A stretch of 64,000 nt of DNA from Ignelater luminosus (GCA_011009095.1 VTPC01090572.1:131935-195934); one strand, 5' to 3'; shown: positions 23,645 through 35,999, numbered from the stretch's first letter. Numbers and translations: made by a program. The notes: generated from the letters alone by a model not told the origin.

Positions 23645-25374
23645 CACCAAACCGCACTGCGCTAACCAAGATATACGTCAACATTTTTATTTAGCGTACA
23701 AAATTGATCTTCATGGGCCATGTTGGTTTTATGCTTTTAAGAATTTATGTGTCTTTGTAGTTCAGAAGCTTCGTATTTCAGTATTATATTGCCCATTTTC
23801 CAGCGGGCTCGATATCCATTGTCTGTTTTTTCAATCCATTTCTTATATTCTGATTCGAGCCATAAGGTAGAAAATTTCTTTTAATAAGATTTTTTATCTC
23901 CTGCAAGTAATTCATGACGCAAGCAAAATTTCTTCTTGGCCCGGCTCGACTAGGGACAAACTTGGAGCGGCCCGAAACAAGCCCGGTAACTTCCTGATCG
24001 GTCCGAACGACCCGAGAGGTTCGAAAGGCCCGACAGAGAAGCCCTAAGTGCGGAGAAGTTCGTAAGATCCGACAGGTCTAAACGGTTCAACATGCCGGAG
24101 GTCCAAACGGACCGACAGACGCAAGAAGTCAGTAGGGCCTAAAAATTCAAAAACCCCAACAGAACCCTATGACCCGACAGCTCCGAGATATAGACCCGAA
24201 GGGCCAAGAAGTCCAAAAGGCTCGACAGGCCTCATGCCCCGAGAGGCCCGATTGGCGCGACAGACCCGAGAAGTCCGAAGAGCCGGAAAGTTCAAAAGGC
24301 TTAACAGACCGTATGACCCAACAAAGCCGAAAAGTCCGACAAGCTTCAACAGCTCGATAGGCCCCACAACACCAAACGGCCCGAACCCGAACTTCGACCT
24401 GGGCCGCGTAGAAGCCCGACTACAAAATCTCGACCCGTGCAGGCCTCCAGCGCTTCCGTCGCTCCTTCATCGCTATTACAAGTAGGGTTTCCAACCATAC
24501 TTTATAATAACGTATCCTACTTTATTTTTAATAAATATACTTTATACTTTTGTATAAAGATAAAGTATGCAAAAATACTTTATTTGAAATCTTTACTGTG
24601 ATGCGCAAAACAAAACACTCCTATGTGTAATTTCCCGAACAATTTATCGATACCTAAGATAAAACAGAACCCAGTGGAGATAACTTATCAAACATAAAAA
24701 AAATATTTCTTATTTACTCTCTGTTCCCGCAACCTCAGCTTTCACTGAAAGAGTTTTGTCGGTGATGAATGTGAAGTGACGAGAAGAGCGAAATAGATCG
24801 TCCACATATTTAATAAAAAATGAATTATTTATCTATTTAAATCTAAACTTTGATTATAAAACTAGCTGTGGAACTTTCAAAACAACCAAAAATTGTTAGC
24901 ATGTGCTAAAAGTACAAAAAATATGTATTTAAGGCAATAAAAATTTAAATTTGAAAAATACTTTTTTTTTCTTGCAGATACTTTTTTTTTCTTACTCAAA
25001 AGATAAGATACGTTATTTTTCTCAAAAAAAGTTGACAACCCTAATTACAAGTAGAATTCAATGTTGACACAACTGTTGGTAAAAACTTATTATTAATAAT
25101 AATAATCTTACTAATGTCAACACTAGATTTATATAGTAGACTGTTAAAGCAGTAGTTAACAAACATCACTAAGCACTAGAACACTGAAAACAAAAATTAA
25201 ACCGGTAACCAAATTAAACGAACTTAAAACATCCTAAGCACTTAAGATTTGTATGTGTTGGACTTGGATGATTCACACACATTCCATTTGCGCAAGAAAC
25301 CAAACGTGGATACGTTAAAAGCAAGTGAATGAAGTTAATTGAAGTACGCGTTATACAGTTGACCATGTTCTCAG
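23645..25374. repeat. Minisatellite-bearing dispersed element, copy B
   Basis: The left arm (23645-23940) and right arm (25120-25374) match copy A at 3052-3860. The central tandem array (about 23940-24470) is longer than in copy A and repeats CCCGA-rich units such as GACCCGAGAAGTCCGA. Open frames of 63-83 residues on both strands in the array come from its composition. A separate hAT-type element (24483-25043) sits at the end of the array and is younger than this repeat. Confidence 0.55.
24483..25043. mobile_element. Non-autonomous hAT element with 8-bp target duplication
   Basis: The ends are TAGGGTTTCCAAC and GTTGACAACCCTA, flanked on both sides by ATTACAAG (24475-24482 and 25044-25051). 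Inside, near 24720-24800, plus-strand codons read V-P-A-T-S-A-F-T-E-R-V and then V-M-N-V-K, matching the hAT C-terminal dimerisation domain. This identifies it as a deleted derivative of an autonomous hAT. Confidence 0.85.
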
Positions 25375-26800
25375 TCACTATGGTTACAGATACAAATGAC
25401 ATCATACTGACATAGTGCGACGTTGCCGTACTGTATTTTCAACATAACCTCAATTTTTTCTAATAAAACAGATTTAATTTTAATTTTTATTTTATAGTAA
25501 ATGTTAAAGTATGCTTTGTTCAACTCAACATATGTTGCTAACAGAAATCAAGTCCTTTCACACAAAAACAAAAACATTCATGTATAGCATAAAAAATCGA
25601 AATAACCATATCATGCTTATATCACCAGAATCGTGACAACAAGAGCTATCCAAAACAATTTTCAATTGTTTTTCCGCCTATTTAAAAAAAATGAGGTTGA
25701 TGATGGTTACTCAAAACCGAAACATTGTACAGAGATTCTGTTAACGCATTCTAATGGAGCACAAAAAGTGGCAACGAAAAAATAGATTTGGTTTTACGAT
25801 ATCTCTTCAAATAAATGAAAGAAAAAATAAAAATGAAAATCGAGAAATCAACTTTTTTTTAAATATCTCAGAAACTATCCAAGATATCTAAATTTTGCAA
25901 ACGCCAACAAAAAGGTCTTATAAATAGCCAACTTTCATCCCATTTAACCAATCCTGTATCTCTTACCGTTTCCAAGCTCCCCATGCTGTGCATCCTTATC
26001 TTGGACACACTGTATATTTACTATATTTTAATATTCCGCAGTGAATTTTTCACTTTTTCGAGTAATGAGAAATTGTGTTGGTTATGCAACAATTCCTAAA
26101 ACTAAAGAAAAACACTTTCAAGACATTTTACTGGACAGGGACACTAATTTAGGTTTAGGTTTCATGCAAATCTAGATCAGATCGAACGAGCGGCGACTTC
26201 CTCACTTGGCTCGGTGTTTTTCGGCCGAACAAATAGATTCAAAACAATTGCCGTATTGCAGACAATTTTGAGAAAGTTTCAAAGGAGACAAAGTTTTACA
26301 AACCGCAACCAACCAGTGAGATAGAAAACTGAGACAGTACTGCATTAACAGCGCAGCAAATGCTAATATATAGATATATAGATATAGATATCTTGACTTA
26401 ATTTTCCCCGTGGAGCATTCACAAAAGTTTAAAAACACATTCTTGAGTAGAAAGAATGTCACAAGTATGTACTTCAAGAATAAGATTCACACACTCAAAG
26501 AGATCTTGAGTTTTATCAAAGGGTCCTTGGTAACCATTTGCTTGATTTTTATGTAGTGTGTTAAATAATATACATTCAAATAACAAACGACTTCATGTTG
26601 TGCCCAATGCTTTAGCCTTAGAAACGAAAAGTGGCAGTTCGCCTATTATTTAGCTTCCCACTTTTAACACATACTGTTTTGCTGCGCCTTGCAATGTTTA
26701 TGTTTGCTTTAATAACCTTTTTTAATCATTGCTAATGGAGGTGATTATATTAAAAGCATATAAGAACTACACTATTACATACAATTTATAATCATTTCAG
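25375..26800. other. Intron sequence before terminal exon B
   Basis: AT-rich. It holds a likely Tc1-type MITE terminus (TTGGACACACTGTATA near 26002) and a short ATAGATATAGATATC simple repeat near 26370. It ends in ATCATTTCAG, the exon B acceptor. Confidence 0.35.
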
Positions 26801-27009
26801 ATACGTTAGAAGTTCGTAAAACGCACAACGATCATGTACCAGTTATTCCAATTCTATTTAGCGTCTTGGTAGCAGCGGCGGCCATACTTTTAATCGTTCT
26901 ACGGCAAGGTGTTAGAATGGCAGTGACAATATTATTAGCTACCGCTGTCATAGGAGCGATATATGTGTCGTTAGTGTTAATCGATAGGCATTCAATTATA
27001 TATGCGTGA
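26801..27009 (+). CDS. Alternative terminal exon B (two hydrophobic helices)
   Basis: It follows the strong acceptor TTATAATCATTTCAG. In phase with the 1912-2050 exon it reads D-T-L-E-V-R-K-T-H-N-D-H-V-P-V, then helix one (I-P-I-L-F-S-V-L-V-A-A-A-A-I and on), an L-R-Q-G-V-R loop and helix two (V-T-I-L-L-A-T-A-V-I-G-A-I-Y). It ends in a short tail and TGA. There is no usable ATG at the exon start, so it needs an upstream exon; none other than 1912 was seen. It is 209 nt, identical in length to exon A. An AATAAATGAG near 27214 is a plausible polyadenylation signal. Confidence 0.65.
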
Positions 27010-30000
27010 TTTGTTAGAACTACTACGTATAACTAAGAATAATTATGAGTAAGATAATAATTATAAGACTGACCCAAAGATTATTAAGAGATTCAAAAAT
27101 ACAGCAACTACTGGAGGTTTTTTGCAAACTGGGCAAACAGCAAGATTTAAGCAACTTATTTGTGTTATACTACCTTTTAAAGAATTGTTTTGGTTTTTTA
27201 CTGTATAATACAATTAATAAATGAGTTGAAAATTTTTTATTATTATGTTAAATCGATCAAGAAACAAATAATACGCACGTAAGTAAACTATTCATAAGAT
27301 TTTTCTAGAATAATTGCTTGTATAGACATTTGATATGTAGGTATTAGAACTGTGGCTACTTATCTACAATCAACCAATTTTTTAATTGCCACGAATTTTT
27401 TCTAGAAAGACCTTGAAATTGATTTTTTACTACATTTTCTAGCAATTCAAAGATCTCGTAACGAGTTAAGACATGCTTTACTACCGTAAACCGTTACCAG
27501 ATGGATTCATGAAATCTTGAATTATCCGGCAAGTGGATTTGAGCATCCATATTTCGGTCGTTTATTTCAATAATTGATAACCGATTTCAAAAAAAAGTAA
27601 TCGAGTATTTTGATTAATCCATTGTTTGGATAATCTAATAATTGGACTAAAGGAATAATCGATTAATTGAATAGTTGGATAATCTATTAATCAAAATGAT
27701 AAAATAATAATCAATTAATCTTAAATCACTATCTACTTTGTTATGCAGACAATTGACTATTAAGAGCTTTATAAATCCAAATAGGAGTCATTAACGTGCC
27801 ATCAAAAATAAACCCAATGTGCCTAACCTATGAAGTGAGAAACTTAACATCAGTAATGCTTTTACTTTTGGCACCAGGAGTTTATTTAATACAGTGACTA
27901 TTGCTTTTAAATCGGTAGTAAATTAACTAAAGTTGGTAATGAAAGATAGATGTTAATATGCAAACTCAACATTACATTGAAAGTACTTCAAATAAAGCAA
28001 AATTAATTTTTGCAATTGTTTTTCATTTGTTTTCTGTCAGTATTTCTATCTTTCACAACCTCGACTTGACCTTGACAGATGTATCTTAATTATTCAAGGT
28101 TAATTAATTTAGTTTACTTCCACCTATTATTACCGATTTTCGTAGGCGTACCAACTCAAAAAAGAGTCATAATATTAAATAAACACACAGTATTTGTCAC
28201 ATTGACAATGTAGAACCAAGTTCAGAAAACCAATTTCAATAACAAATGATGTCAACCAAACAGAAACGTAATTTAATTCGAGTACAGCAACTGACAAAAA
28301 GTTCCTTTTATATTTAATTGGCACTTCCGCGCTCGTCATTATTTATTTCACTTTGAAAAATAAAGCTTGTTCAAAAATCCTTAGGCAGGCTATGACTGTT
28401 TTTTATGCAATGAGTTTAATATGTCATTTTCTTAGAACATCAAGTTTATATGCGTCATGATAAATGTCAGAAACAGACAAATGTCAAAATAGTTTTGTTT
28501 ACAGTTTACATTTCGTTGCTTCTCCATCGGACTAAATGGAATCAAAAAATTCTAGTGGTGGTATTATATGCATCTAAGAGGCTTTCATTAATCGCCCCAT
28601 AGGAACGGAGAACGAGCCGGTCAAAGGGCCGAAAATGGCATTTTTTTCGACATACTCGTTTTTTAGATCTGAAAGATGGTTTTTTTGATCCCCTTTGAGT
28701 CCACTAACGACCATGCACCGTCACCCCCCCCCCTACCGCTAAAAGGAGGGGAGAGCAAAGGTCAAAAAACCACCTGGAACTTAGTGCCCGTAGTTGAGAA
28801 GTTTGAGCGGGGGCGCTGTTTTTGGAATGCCCCCGTCATTGTTTTGAGCTGAACAATCAGTCGGGTTTAGATTCACAGGCGTCGGACAGGGGGAGGGGAC
28901 ATTTGGTGTTTTTGAAAGATATCGAGACTCCTTTTGGAACGTCGGTTGCCATGGTGGTCTTGTAACGGTCTTTTGTCGTTATCATTCCGTCACATGGTAA
29001 ACCTCACGGTATATCATCAACCTTCCTTGTGAGACACCGCGTATATACAAAAGTTCCTTTAACAACTTATTTCTTTGCTTTGCAACAGTATTCCAATTAT
29101 TAAGATTGTGTATAAATACCCCATTCTTGCATTATTCTGCGATCCAATTAGTTCATTTTTTCCATGGGAAGTGTGATAATTTGCGGACCGGTAAACTCTT
29201 TCGAATTCTGGGGGGAACGCGGCAAGCGGACCGACAGACGGAATTGAGTCGTGAGTAGTGCAAGTGCTTCTCGCACCTCTTTCTCTCTCTGGGGCGATTT
29301 CCACGTTGGAGAAATAGAAAAAAAACTCTTTTATCAAGGGGTAAGTTAACTTCTTTTCTCGCATCCCTTGCGTCTTCGTAACTAATGATTGTTCCTTGTC
29401 TCCAGTTTTTTTATAAGACCCCCACATCATATTCCTCTGGTGTTAACGAATCTTAGAAAGATTTCTTCGGTGAAAGCCAAGGAAGCTCTAGAAATTTCGT
29501 GGGATCATCGATGATACTGTAATTTTCAACGACCGTCTGATTGTCGACCTCGGACTGCTACCACGAGGGATGCTGGATTCCCAAGCTAGCATCTAACTCT
29601 CTCCAGAGAGTAGTTTAGCCATTTCACCGAAAGTCCCAGAAGCGGATAGGTTAATCTTTTACGAAAACCCGATTTTTTAAGAAATTTCAGGTTCCATCCT
29701 GTACCAATTTGTGCTTATATTAATTCAGTTCAATTAATTTTTTTGTTAATTAAATCTTTGCTCAAAAATTAGAGTGACTCCTTCATGTTAATAAGGATCA
29801 CAACCATTTATTAAAACCCATTGTAATTTAATTTTTTTGTTTGGCCTGTAACTTCAGAATTTTTTTAAACAATCTAATTTTCATGAATAGTATACTATTC
29901 GGATTTAAATTGAAGATTTTTTGAACATTATTTTCCAGGTGTATTTCACTTTCAGCAAGCAAATTTCGATCGAAAGCTGCTTCCTTCATTACTGTGGTAA

Positions 30001-33000
30001 GATTTATTAATAACTTCAATGATTATCCAAATCTTGCTTTTATTGTTTAACTTTATTACTTAAATTTCATCGTACACCGAAATGATTTCAAATTTGGTTC
30101 TTTCGAAAATTTAATTCTTGTAACTTCAGATTAGTACAAATAATTATTTTTTTTCACGTTCGTTAAAAAAAGTGCAACATTTTTCATTAATTTTCGTTTA
30201 TAAAGGATGCGTTTGTTTCATCGCGATAGAAGCGTGAAAAAAGTGCCATAACGGTTCATTTTTTCACGAATTTGAGTGAAAAAAAGTATCGTAACGTGTC
30301 ATTTTTTGAGGGTTGAGTTTCAAGATTCAATTAAATAAAACTCCCTGATCGGGTCAAATCCACTTGATATAACGCTGGTGTAGCATAAAAAGATTCCCTA
30401 TTGAGCTAAAACTTGATCAGTTCAAATAGTACAATCTGCTTTAAAAGCCAGACCAACCTAAGACCTTTAGATTGAGCCATTCTGTGTGCCAGCTTAGAAA
30501 TCGGATTTTAATATATCTGTTATAGAATTGGTAAAATCACACAAATTTACAAAGCTACAAGTCGTACTTAGGAACTTGCAGATATTTTCATAATGTTAAG
30601 TGTCTGGGAATCCTGGGAAAAACGCTGGAAATCTACTCTAAATACTCGTAGGCACAAAATAACTAGTTACGTCATGCCATTCGAAACCTAGAAACATCTT
30701 CAGATGCAGGTCTAGAATTCACAAAATTGTAAAGTTGCAAATCGAATTTAGGGACTTACATATATGGGTTTTCAGTTGTTCTTAATAAATCAGCAATAAA
30801 AGCTTCAAAAAGTATTATTAATACCAATTTTTTAACGTGTGCTTGGTCCTCCAACACGACGACATCGGTCGCTGAAGGTCTGACTTTGTCCAGCTCTGGC
30901 TGCAGGACATCTGTCAAGGACCCAAAACACAATCGGTGTATCACGGATCATTTCCAAGTCATTTCCCTATTACACCTAAATGTCAAAGTTCCATCTCGAT
31001 AGGACAAGCCGTTCCTAAGATACAAAATACCTGGCAGAAAAACAAAAGACTGTTGGTGTGTCTCGCATCTTCTGAAAGCCACTCCATCAACCACGCCTAA
31101 CAATCAAAGTCTTGAGATACAGGATACCTATCAAAAGAACGATCTGAGGTCTCCGGGTAGTTTGAACGGGCCTCCCGTCGTCCGCCATTAGAAACCGAAA
31201 AACGTTCCGGCGCACCACTTGCTCCCCGCCTCTACTGCTCGGAAGGTGATCCGGGCAGAAGCGAGAAGAGAGAGACAGCCGCCCTCTATGATTTTTAATA
31301 TTATATATAAGAAGTAAACTTATTCCTAATTTTCAATTAACATTTCATTAAACCTTGTATAACTCTTTCGCACTTCACAAAGGATTTAAACAATACGCGC
31401 ACAGATTATGTTATAACAAATGCTAGCCTGACGTAACATTTACAAGTTACCAAATCCCTGCTGTAAAACCACTGACAAACATCCAGGCATCTAAGAGTTG
31501 TAAGAGAAACGCCTGGGCAATAATTGGGTTATAATAACGGACTGGTGACGAAACACCCAAATTCTATTTTATCCGAGCTACGGGCTTCGAGATGAGCCAC
31601 TGCTTTCAAATATCGTAAAATCTTCCTGACAAACAGGAAATGGAATATTTTAATGACGTTTTTTTTGTGGCAGAATTCTACAACGGGAACGTACATTGTA
31701 GATTTCCTTCCAAATAAACAAAACCACTCGAAATGCAGGAAAAGGTAAACATCATGACCGTAACACGCCATTTTTACAGGGAAGTTAAAGAATCACGCTC
31801 GATAGAAGTTGCAAGATTCTCTGAAATAAGAGAATCGAGGGCTTACAACTGGGTGAACCCTCCACTTTTAGGAAAGGGCAGGAAAGATTGCCATTGGGAA
31901 TTCTTCACGGTCACGTAGCTTCTCATTGGTTGCTAGAAGATCAGGAGTAACGAGTTAAAACAAGAATTCCTGGAAAACCTACTCATCTAGCTACGGATCG
32001 TAAATTCTGTTATCTTGACATTTCTACATGTTAGTTTCAATAAAAAACTCATAAACACAAGATAGTTTCTTAACTTCTGAAATGAACTTTGCTTTTATAA
32101 AAGTTTGCACTTGTAAATGTATTGAAGTGGATTTCCAAACGAAAAATTATCTGTGTGCGTGGGATTCTTAAACTCGGGTGGCTTAGATATAACAATATCC
32201 TAACAATCGTTAAAGAAATCAATTGTCACTACGTTACAAAAGTAGTATAATGAATAAACCTTCCTAAAACGTGAACAAATAAAATGTTACATCCTTTGTC
32301 ATATATTTTAGCAAATTCCCTAATATTAACCAACTCATAGAAACGTGACAAAACATTTCGGATCATTCTATATCGGGACATTCGTCTCCCTTGTCGGAAC
32401 GCAAGACAAAAGAATAAAACTTGGGACAGTCTCACGGGTATCGGGACGCCTGGAAACCCTTTGGCTTTTTTTTTGGAAATTTCTAAAACATTTGTAATCT
32501 GAACAATACCTCAGTTTCAATAAGAGTCATTTTAAAATTGAAATCAACGTGTTTTATTGTCGGATTCGTTTATGTCAACGGAGCCACTTCCATCCCACTT
32601 CTCAGCTAGCAGCTGCCGAGCACAAGCTATCATTTGTTTTGGACCGCCAAGCTTGTATATGCAAGAAAAGTCAATGCCATGATACATATGCCACGTCGGA
32701 TATCTCTACTTTTTGATAGTTTGATAAGTTTGGCAAGTTTTTGTATAAATAATCTCGAAGTTCAATTAACAAAAACATTCAATATGAAACTGTATCCCGA
32801 AACGTCTGTTACATAAATAATTAAGATCTAGCGTTTTTATCATTGATCAGAAAACCAGAAGGTTTGTATGTTCGTCTGCTCTGGCTGATTTCGAACAATA
32901 TTTGAGTTTCTTTGTATTTTAAAGCGTGATCTGATCGGTGGTTTATTTGTAAAAAAAAGTAAGCTTTATCAACTTAGAGTATGATCTAGCTGCTTGAAGC

Positions 33001-33115
33001 TCCGAGATATGAGCAGGTTAAACTTATTAGGTTAGAAATGGTTTTTTGGTTGTTCGAGCAGACAAACACACAAACTTAGAAACTAACATACTCATTTCCT
33101 ATTTTTATTTTTCAG
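27010..33115. other. Long non-coding stretch between terminal exons B and C
   Basis: The stretch 27570-27720 is cryptically simple, built from TAATCGATTAATTG-like words. The stretch 28590-29300 is clearly GC-richer than its surroundings, with a C9 run near 28720, and may be an unidentified transposon; another GC-rich patch lies at 31140-31290. No protein similarity was recognised in any frame. The 123-aa minus-strand frame at 29059-29430 has no motif. Confidence 0.3.
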
Positions 33116-33333
33116 ACAGATTGCAAGTTCGCAGAATTCATCGAGATCGTCTTCCACTAATGCCCTTATTCATAACCGTGATTGTAGTACTAATAGTAGT
33201 GATTTTGATACATGCAAGACGAACTGCTAACGTAGGAAAAGCTGCAGTAGCCGCTTTTATTACGAATGTTGTGATGTGTCTAATGTTTAATTTATATTGT
33301 TACGTTTTGACAAAAACGTGTATTTATTTTTAA
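33116..33333 (+). CDS. Alternative terminal exon C (two hydrophobic helices)
   Basis: It follows TTTTTATTTTTCAG. In phase with the first exon it reads D-R-L-Q-V-R-R-I-H-R-D-R-L-P-L, then helix one (M-P-L-F-I-T-V-I-V-V-L-I-V-V), an H-A-R-R-T loop and helix two (A-V-A-A-F-I-T-N-V-V-M-C-L). The tail is C-Y-V-L-T-K-T-C-I-Y-F and TAA. The match to the other terminal exons covers the whole hairpin. The last 11 codons fall in sequence shared with the LTR-like repeat at 45-350, so an insertion seems to have replaced the original end. At 218 nt it is 9 nt longer than exons A and B. Confidence 0.6.
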
Positions 33334-33652
33334 TATTATTTATTTTCACTTAATTTATTACTATTTATTTACACTAAATTATTTATTTATTTATGTACAG
33401 AAGAATTTATTTATCACTAGTTAACATTTATTTCGTTCGTAACTACTAGCTGATTGACTGTAGAACTGCCTTCGGCTCGATCAACGCAACCTTATATTCG
33501 TTTTTGCGTGGTTCTTGATGAGCCCAGAAAGTTTGCGTTCCTTCTGGAACATTCGACGGTGGAAAACTCTGGATAGTTCAAGATTTCTCCGGCACAGTCT
33601 AGCTTGTTCGAGACTGTTCGGGGCTTTTTCTAGAATATTTGAGGGGTGGCGC
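33303..33652 (-). repeat. LTR-like repeat, copy 2
   Basis: On the minus strand it starts TGTAACGCGCC near 33652, has the TATA-like GAATATAAGG, and ends in many AATAAA words and AAACGTAACA near 33303. It aligns with copy 1 at 45-350. TGTAACG is a common start of Ty3/gypsy LTRs in insects. Flanks GTAT and ATAT could be a worn 4-bp duplication. No internal region follows, so it is a probable solo LTR in the short space between exons C and D. Confidence 0.55.
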
Positions 33653-33906
33653 GTTACAATACGATAGACACAAAGTTGTGTATTCGTGACTGATTAGGAA
33701 TAAATAAAAGTATTAATATTACCACGAGACATTTGTTTTAATGTTATCCACAGTTTGATAGTATTAAAAAAGTCTTTATATTTTATATATTTTTATTTTG
33801 ACTTAATTAGATTTAAAATAGTTTAGATTTCTTTTTTTGATACCGCTATTTATTGTCTATAATTCAAATTGCAATACTTGATTTTTAATTTCCTTTTCTT
33901 TTGCAG

Positions 33907-34100
33907 ATAATTTGGAAATTCCTATCTCGCATAACAATGGTACTCAGTCAACGTCCATCATAATATTTTGCTGTCTAGGAGTTGCAATGATTACACTTCT
34001 TCTAATCGTAAGGCATAGCTGCAGATTAATGGCCATAATAACAGCATTTTTTTCTATGATGATAGCAGCTTATACAATATGTTTATACCTAATTGACTAA
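33907..34100 (+). CDS. Alternative terminal exon D (two hydrophobic helices)
   Basis: It follows TTTCTTTTGCAG. In phase with the first exon it reads D-N-L-E-I-P-I-S-H-N-N-G-T, then helix one (S-I-I-I-F-C-C-L-G-V-A-M-I-T and on), an R-H-S-C-R loop and helix two (M-A-I-I-T-A-F-F-S-M-M-I-A-A). It ends L-Y-L-I-D and TAA. It is the shortest of the four (194 nt) and the most diverged before helix one, but it keeps the D-x-L-E start and the basic turn. An ATG inside the intron upstream gives no better start. AATAAATGAAAT just after the stop (34108) is a plausible polyadenylation signal. Confidence 0.6.
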
Positions 34101-35424
34101 TAAGATTAATAAATGAAATTGTGTATGTCGCTGTACGTACTTGTTTTAAAAGGAGTAACCCTAAATTCCACTTTGCTCACCCCTTCCAGAAAGGAAAGTA
34201 AAGAGATAACAAAAAGCTTTATTTGACTCATCAGTATCTTTCATTTTTTCTTCAGCTGCAAGTGATTCTTAAACAAAAACAATTTTCTAGCTAAGGCGAT
34301 AATGAAACATTTTTTCAATGACAAAGTCAACTCATTTTTCGGGAAAAATATTACAGATCTGAGCATAAATGCGTACCATGTTATCCAAAATAATTCGTGA
34401 CAGTTTGAATTTCCCGCATCGACATCTTAGCGGTTCTTGCAGCTTAGAGTTGGCGGTGTTGCTAATTGTCACTTAAGCCAACCAATAGCGTACGTATTGT
34501 CATGGCAATTGTCAAACAAGGCTAAATCAAAAATATAGTGCTACCAACTTTCAAGATATCTTTGTTTCGCGGGAAAATCAAATTGTCATCTACCATTTTG
34601 AATCATTCGATAGTTATAAAAGTAACCAGAGTTTAACAAAAATAAGATTCAATTCAAAAATTGTCAGAACTCTAGAATAAAACTAATTTGGCGAAACTGA
34701 AGATTTTGTTTTATCAATTGTTGTATCTCTATTTTTTCTTGATTTTGAAAGAGAAAACATAAAGCTAGTGGTCCTATAAGAAAAAGTCAGTTAAGAATTA
34801 GATTAGAGCGAAACGTGTTAGTACGTATGTTGTAGACTGCAGCGTTTCCCAAGCGGTGGTTCGCAAGCTTTATAAAGGGCAAAAAGAATATTGTAATGGC
34901 AAAATTTTAAATCCTAAGCATCGCAACAGGCAATAATCTGTAACACAATAAAACGCTACGCCGCTGACGATGTGAGTATATTCTCGTACGATTCGGCAAC
35001 TTTTACTTCGGCGAATCGAGCGAACCGAGACTTTCCCGGTATGAGCCTGTCTTTTTCGTTGAGGTATTATAACTCCGCTTAGATCTTGAAGACATTATTT
35101 ACGCCCTTCTGACAAAATCCGCCAGGGTCGATGCAATCAGGCGATCCCAGCATTTCAATGTAAATTTAAATAGAGGAAAAAAGTGGGGGTGAACCGGTTA
35201 ACCCCTATTTTTCTTCTCTATTTGTATATTGTGTATATAAGAGTACAGAAGTTATAATATCATTCTTTCTTATACCATGGTCAAGGCTAAACAAAGCACG
35301 ACCATTCGTGTTTCATTGGAAAACAATGACGTCATGTAGTCATCTGGTTCCGCTTTGGTCACTCAAGTTCTGCCTAAATCAGCAACCAACTCTGCGAGCT
35401 GGTCTCTCGGACTGGTACATACCG

Positions 35425-35455
<31 letters not shown>

Positions 35456-35999
35456 CTCTCTTTCTCTCTCTTATAATTCTACATATTGGCAATTCAAATT
35501 ACATTGTCGCGCTTTAAAATCAATTATTTCTGACACACGAAGAAGGCACCTCCTGCCTGTCATCATTTCTGTGAATTTCATCTTCAATACTACAGAAGCG
35601 AGTATAAGAGTTAGTGTTTTCAAAACATTTATTTTATTTAAATGTAACTCCAGCATCATTCCGAAGCAACTCTAAATGCCGGCAATGGAGGTAATTATAT
35701 GTGAATTAAGAAAATTTCCAGGGACGTTTAAGGTTAGACAATTAGGTCAGCAGCTGTTGTTGAACTTATGAAAATCTTTTAAAATAAAATTCAGCAACAT
35801 AAAGCACGAAGAATTAACAATAAATATTGTAAACTTTAAACAACGGCTTAATTCTTGAAATACACAATAAACAATACGTAAATAAACCTAAATATCTTAT
35901 GAATTTAGTTGAGCATTTCTGCCACCAGAGGGTGTCTACTTTAAGTATGTCAAACATCTAGGAGCTGTAGTGAAATTCTGTGGTGAAATGTACCTATAC
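34101..35999. other. Non-coding stretch with a CT microsatellite
   Basis: Downstream of exon D there is AT-rich sequence with no recognised gene. At 35419-35470 there is a nearly pure CT dinucleotide run. The open frames of 62-106 residues across it are products of the repeat. Confidence 0.4.

Noticed and set aside
24167-24485. Three overlapping Pro/Arg-rich open frames on both strands
   Set aside because: They lie entirely in the GACCCGAGAAGTCC-type minisatellite, whose composition rarely produces stops.
19655-26016. TTGGACACACTGTATA near 19655 and near 26002 as the two ends of one element
   Set aside because: Both have the same orientation and unrelated flanks, so they are more likely single ends of two separate degraded MITEs.
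29059-29430. 123-aa minus-strand frame
   Set aside because: No recognisable motif, no splice context, and it lies in a compositionally odd non-coding patch.
35308-35675. Frames of 69 and 106 aa with Ser-Leu runs
   Set aside because: Produced by the CT microsatellite at 35419-35470.
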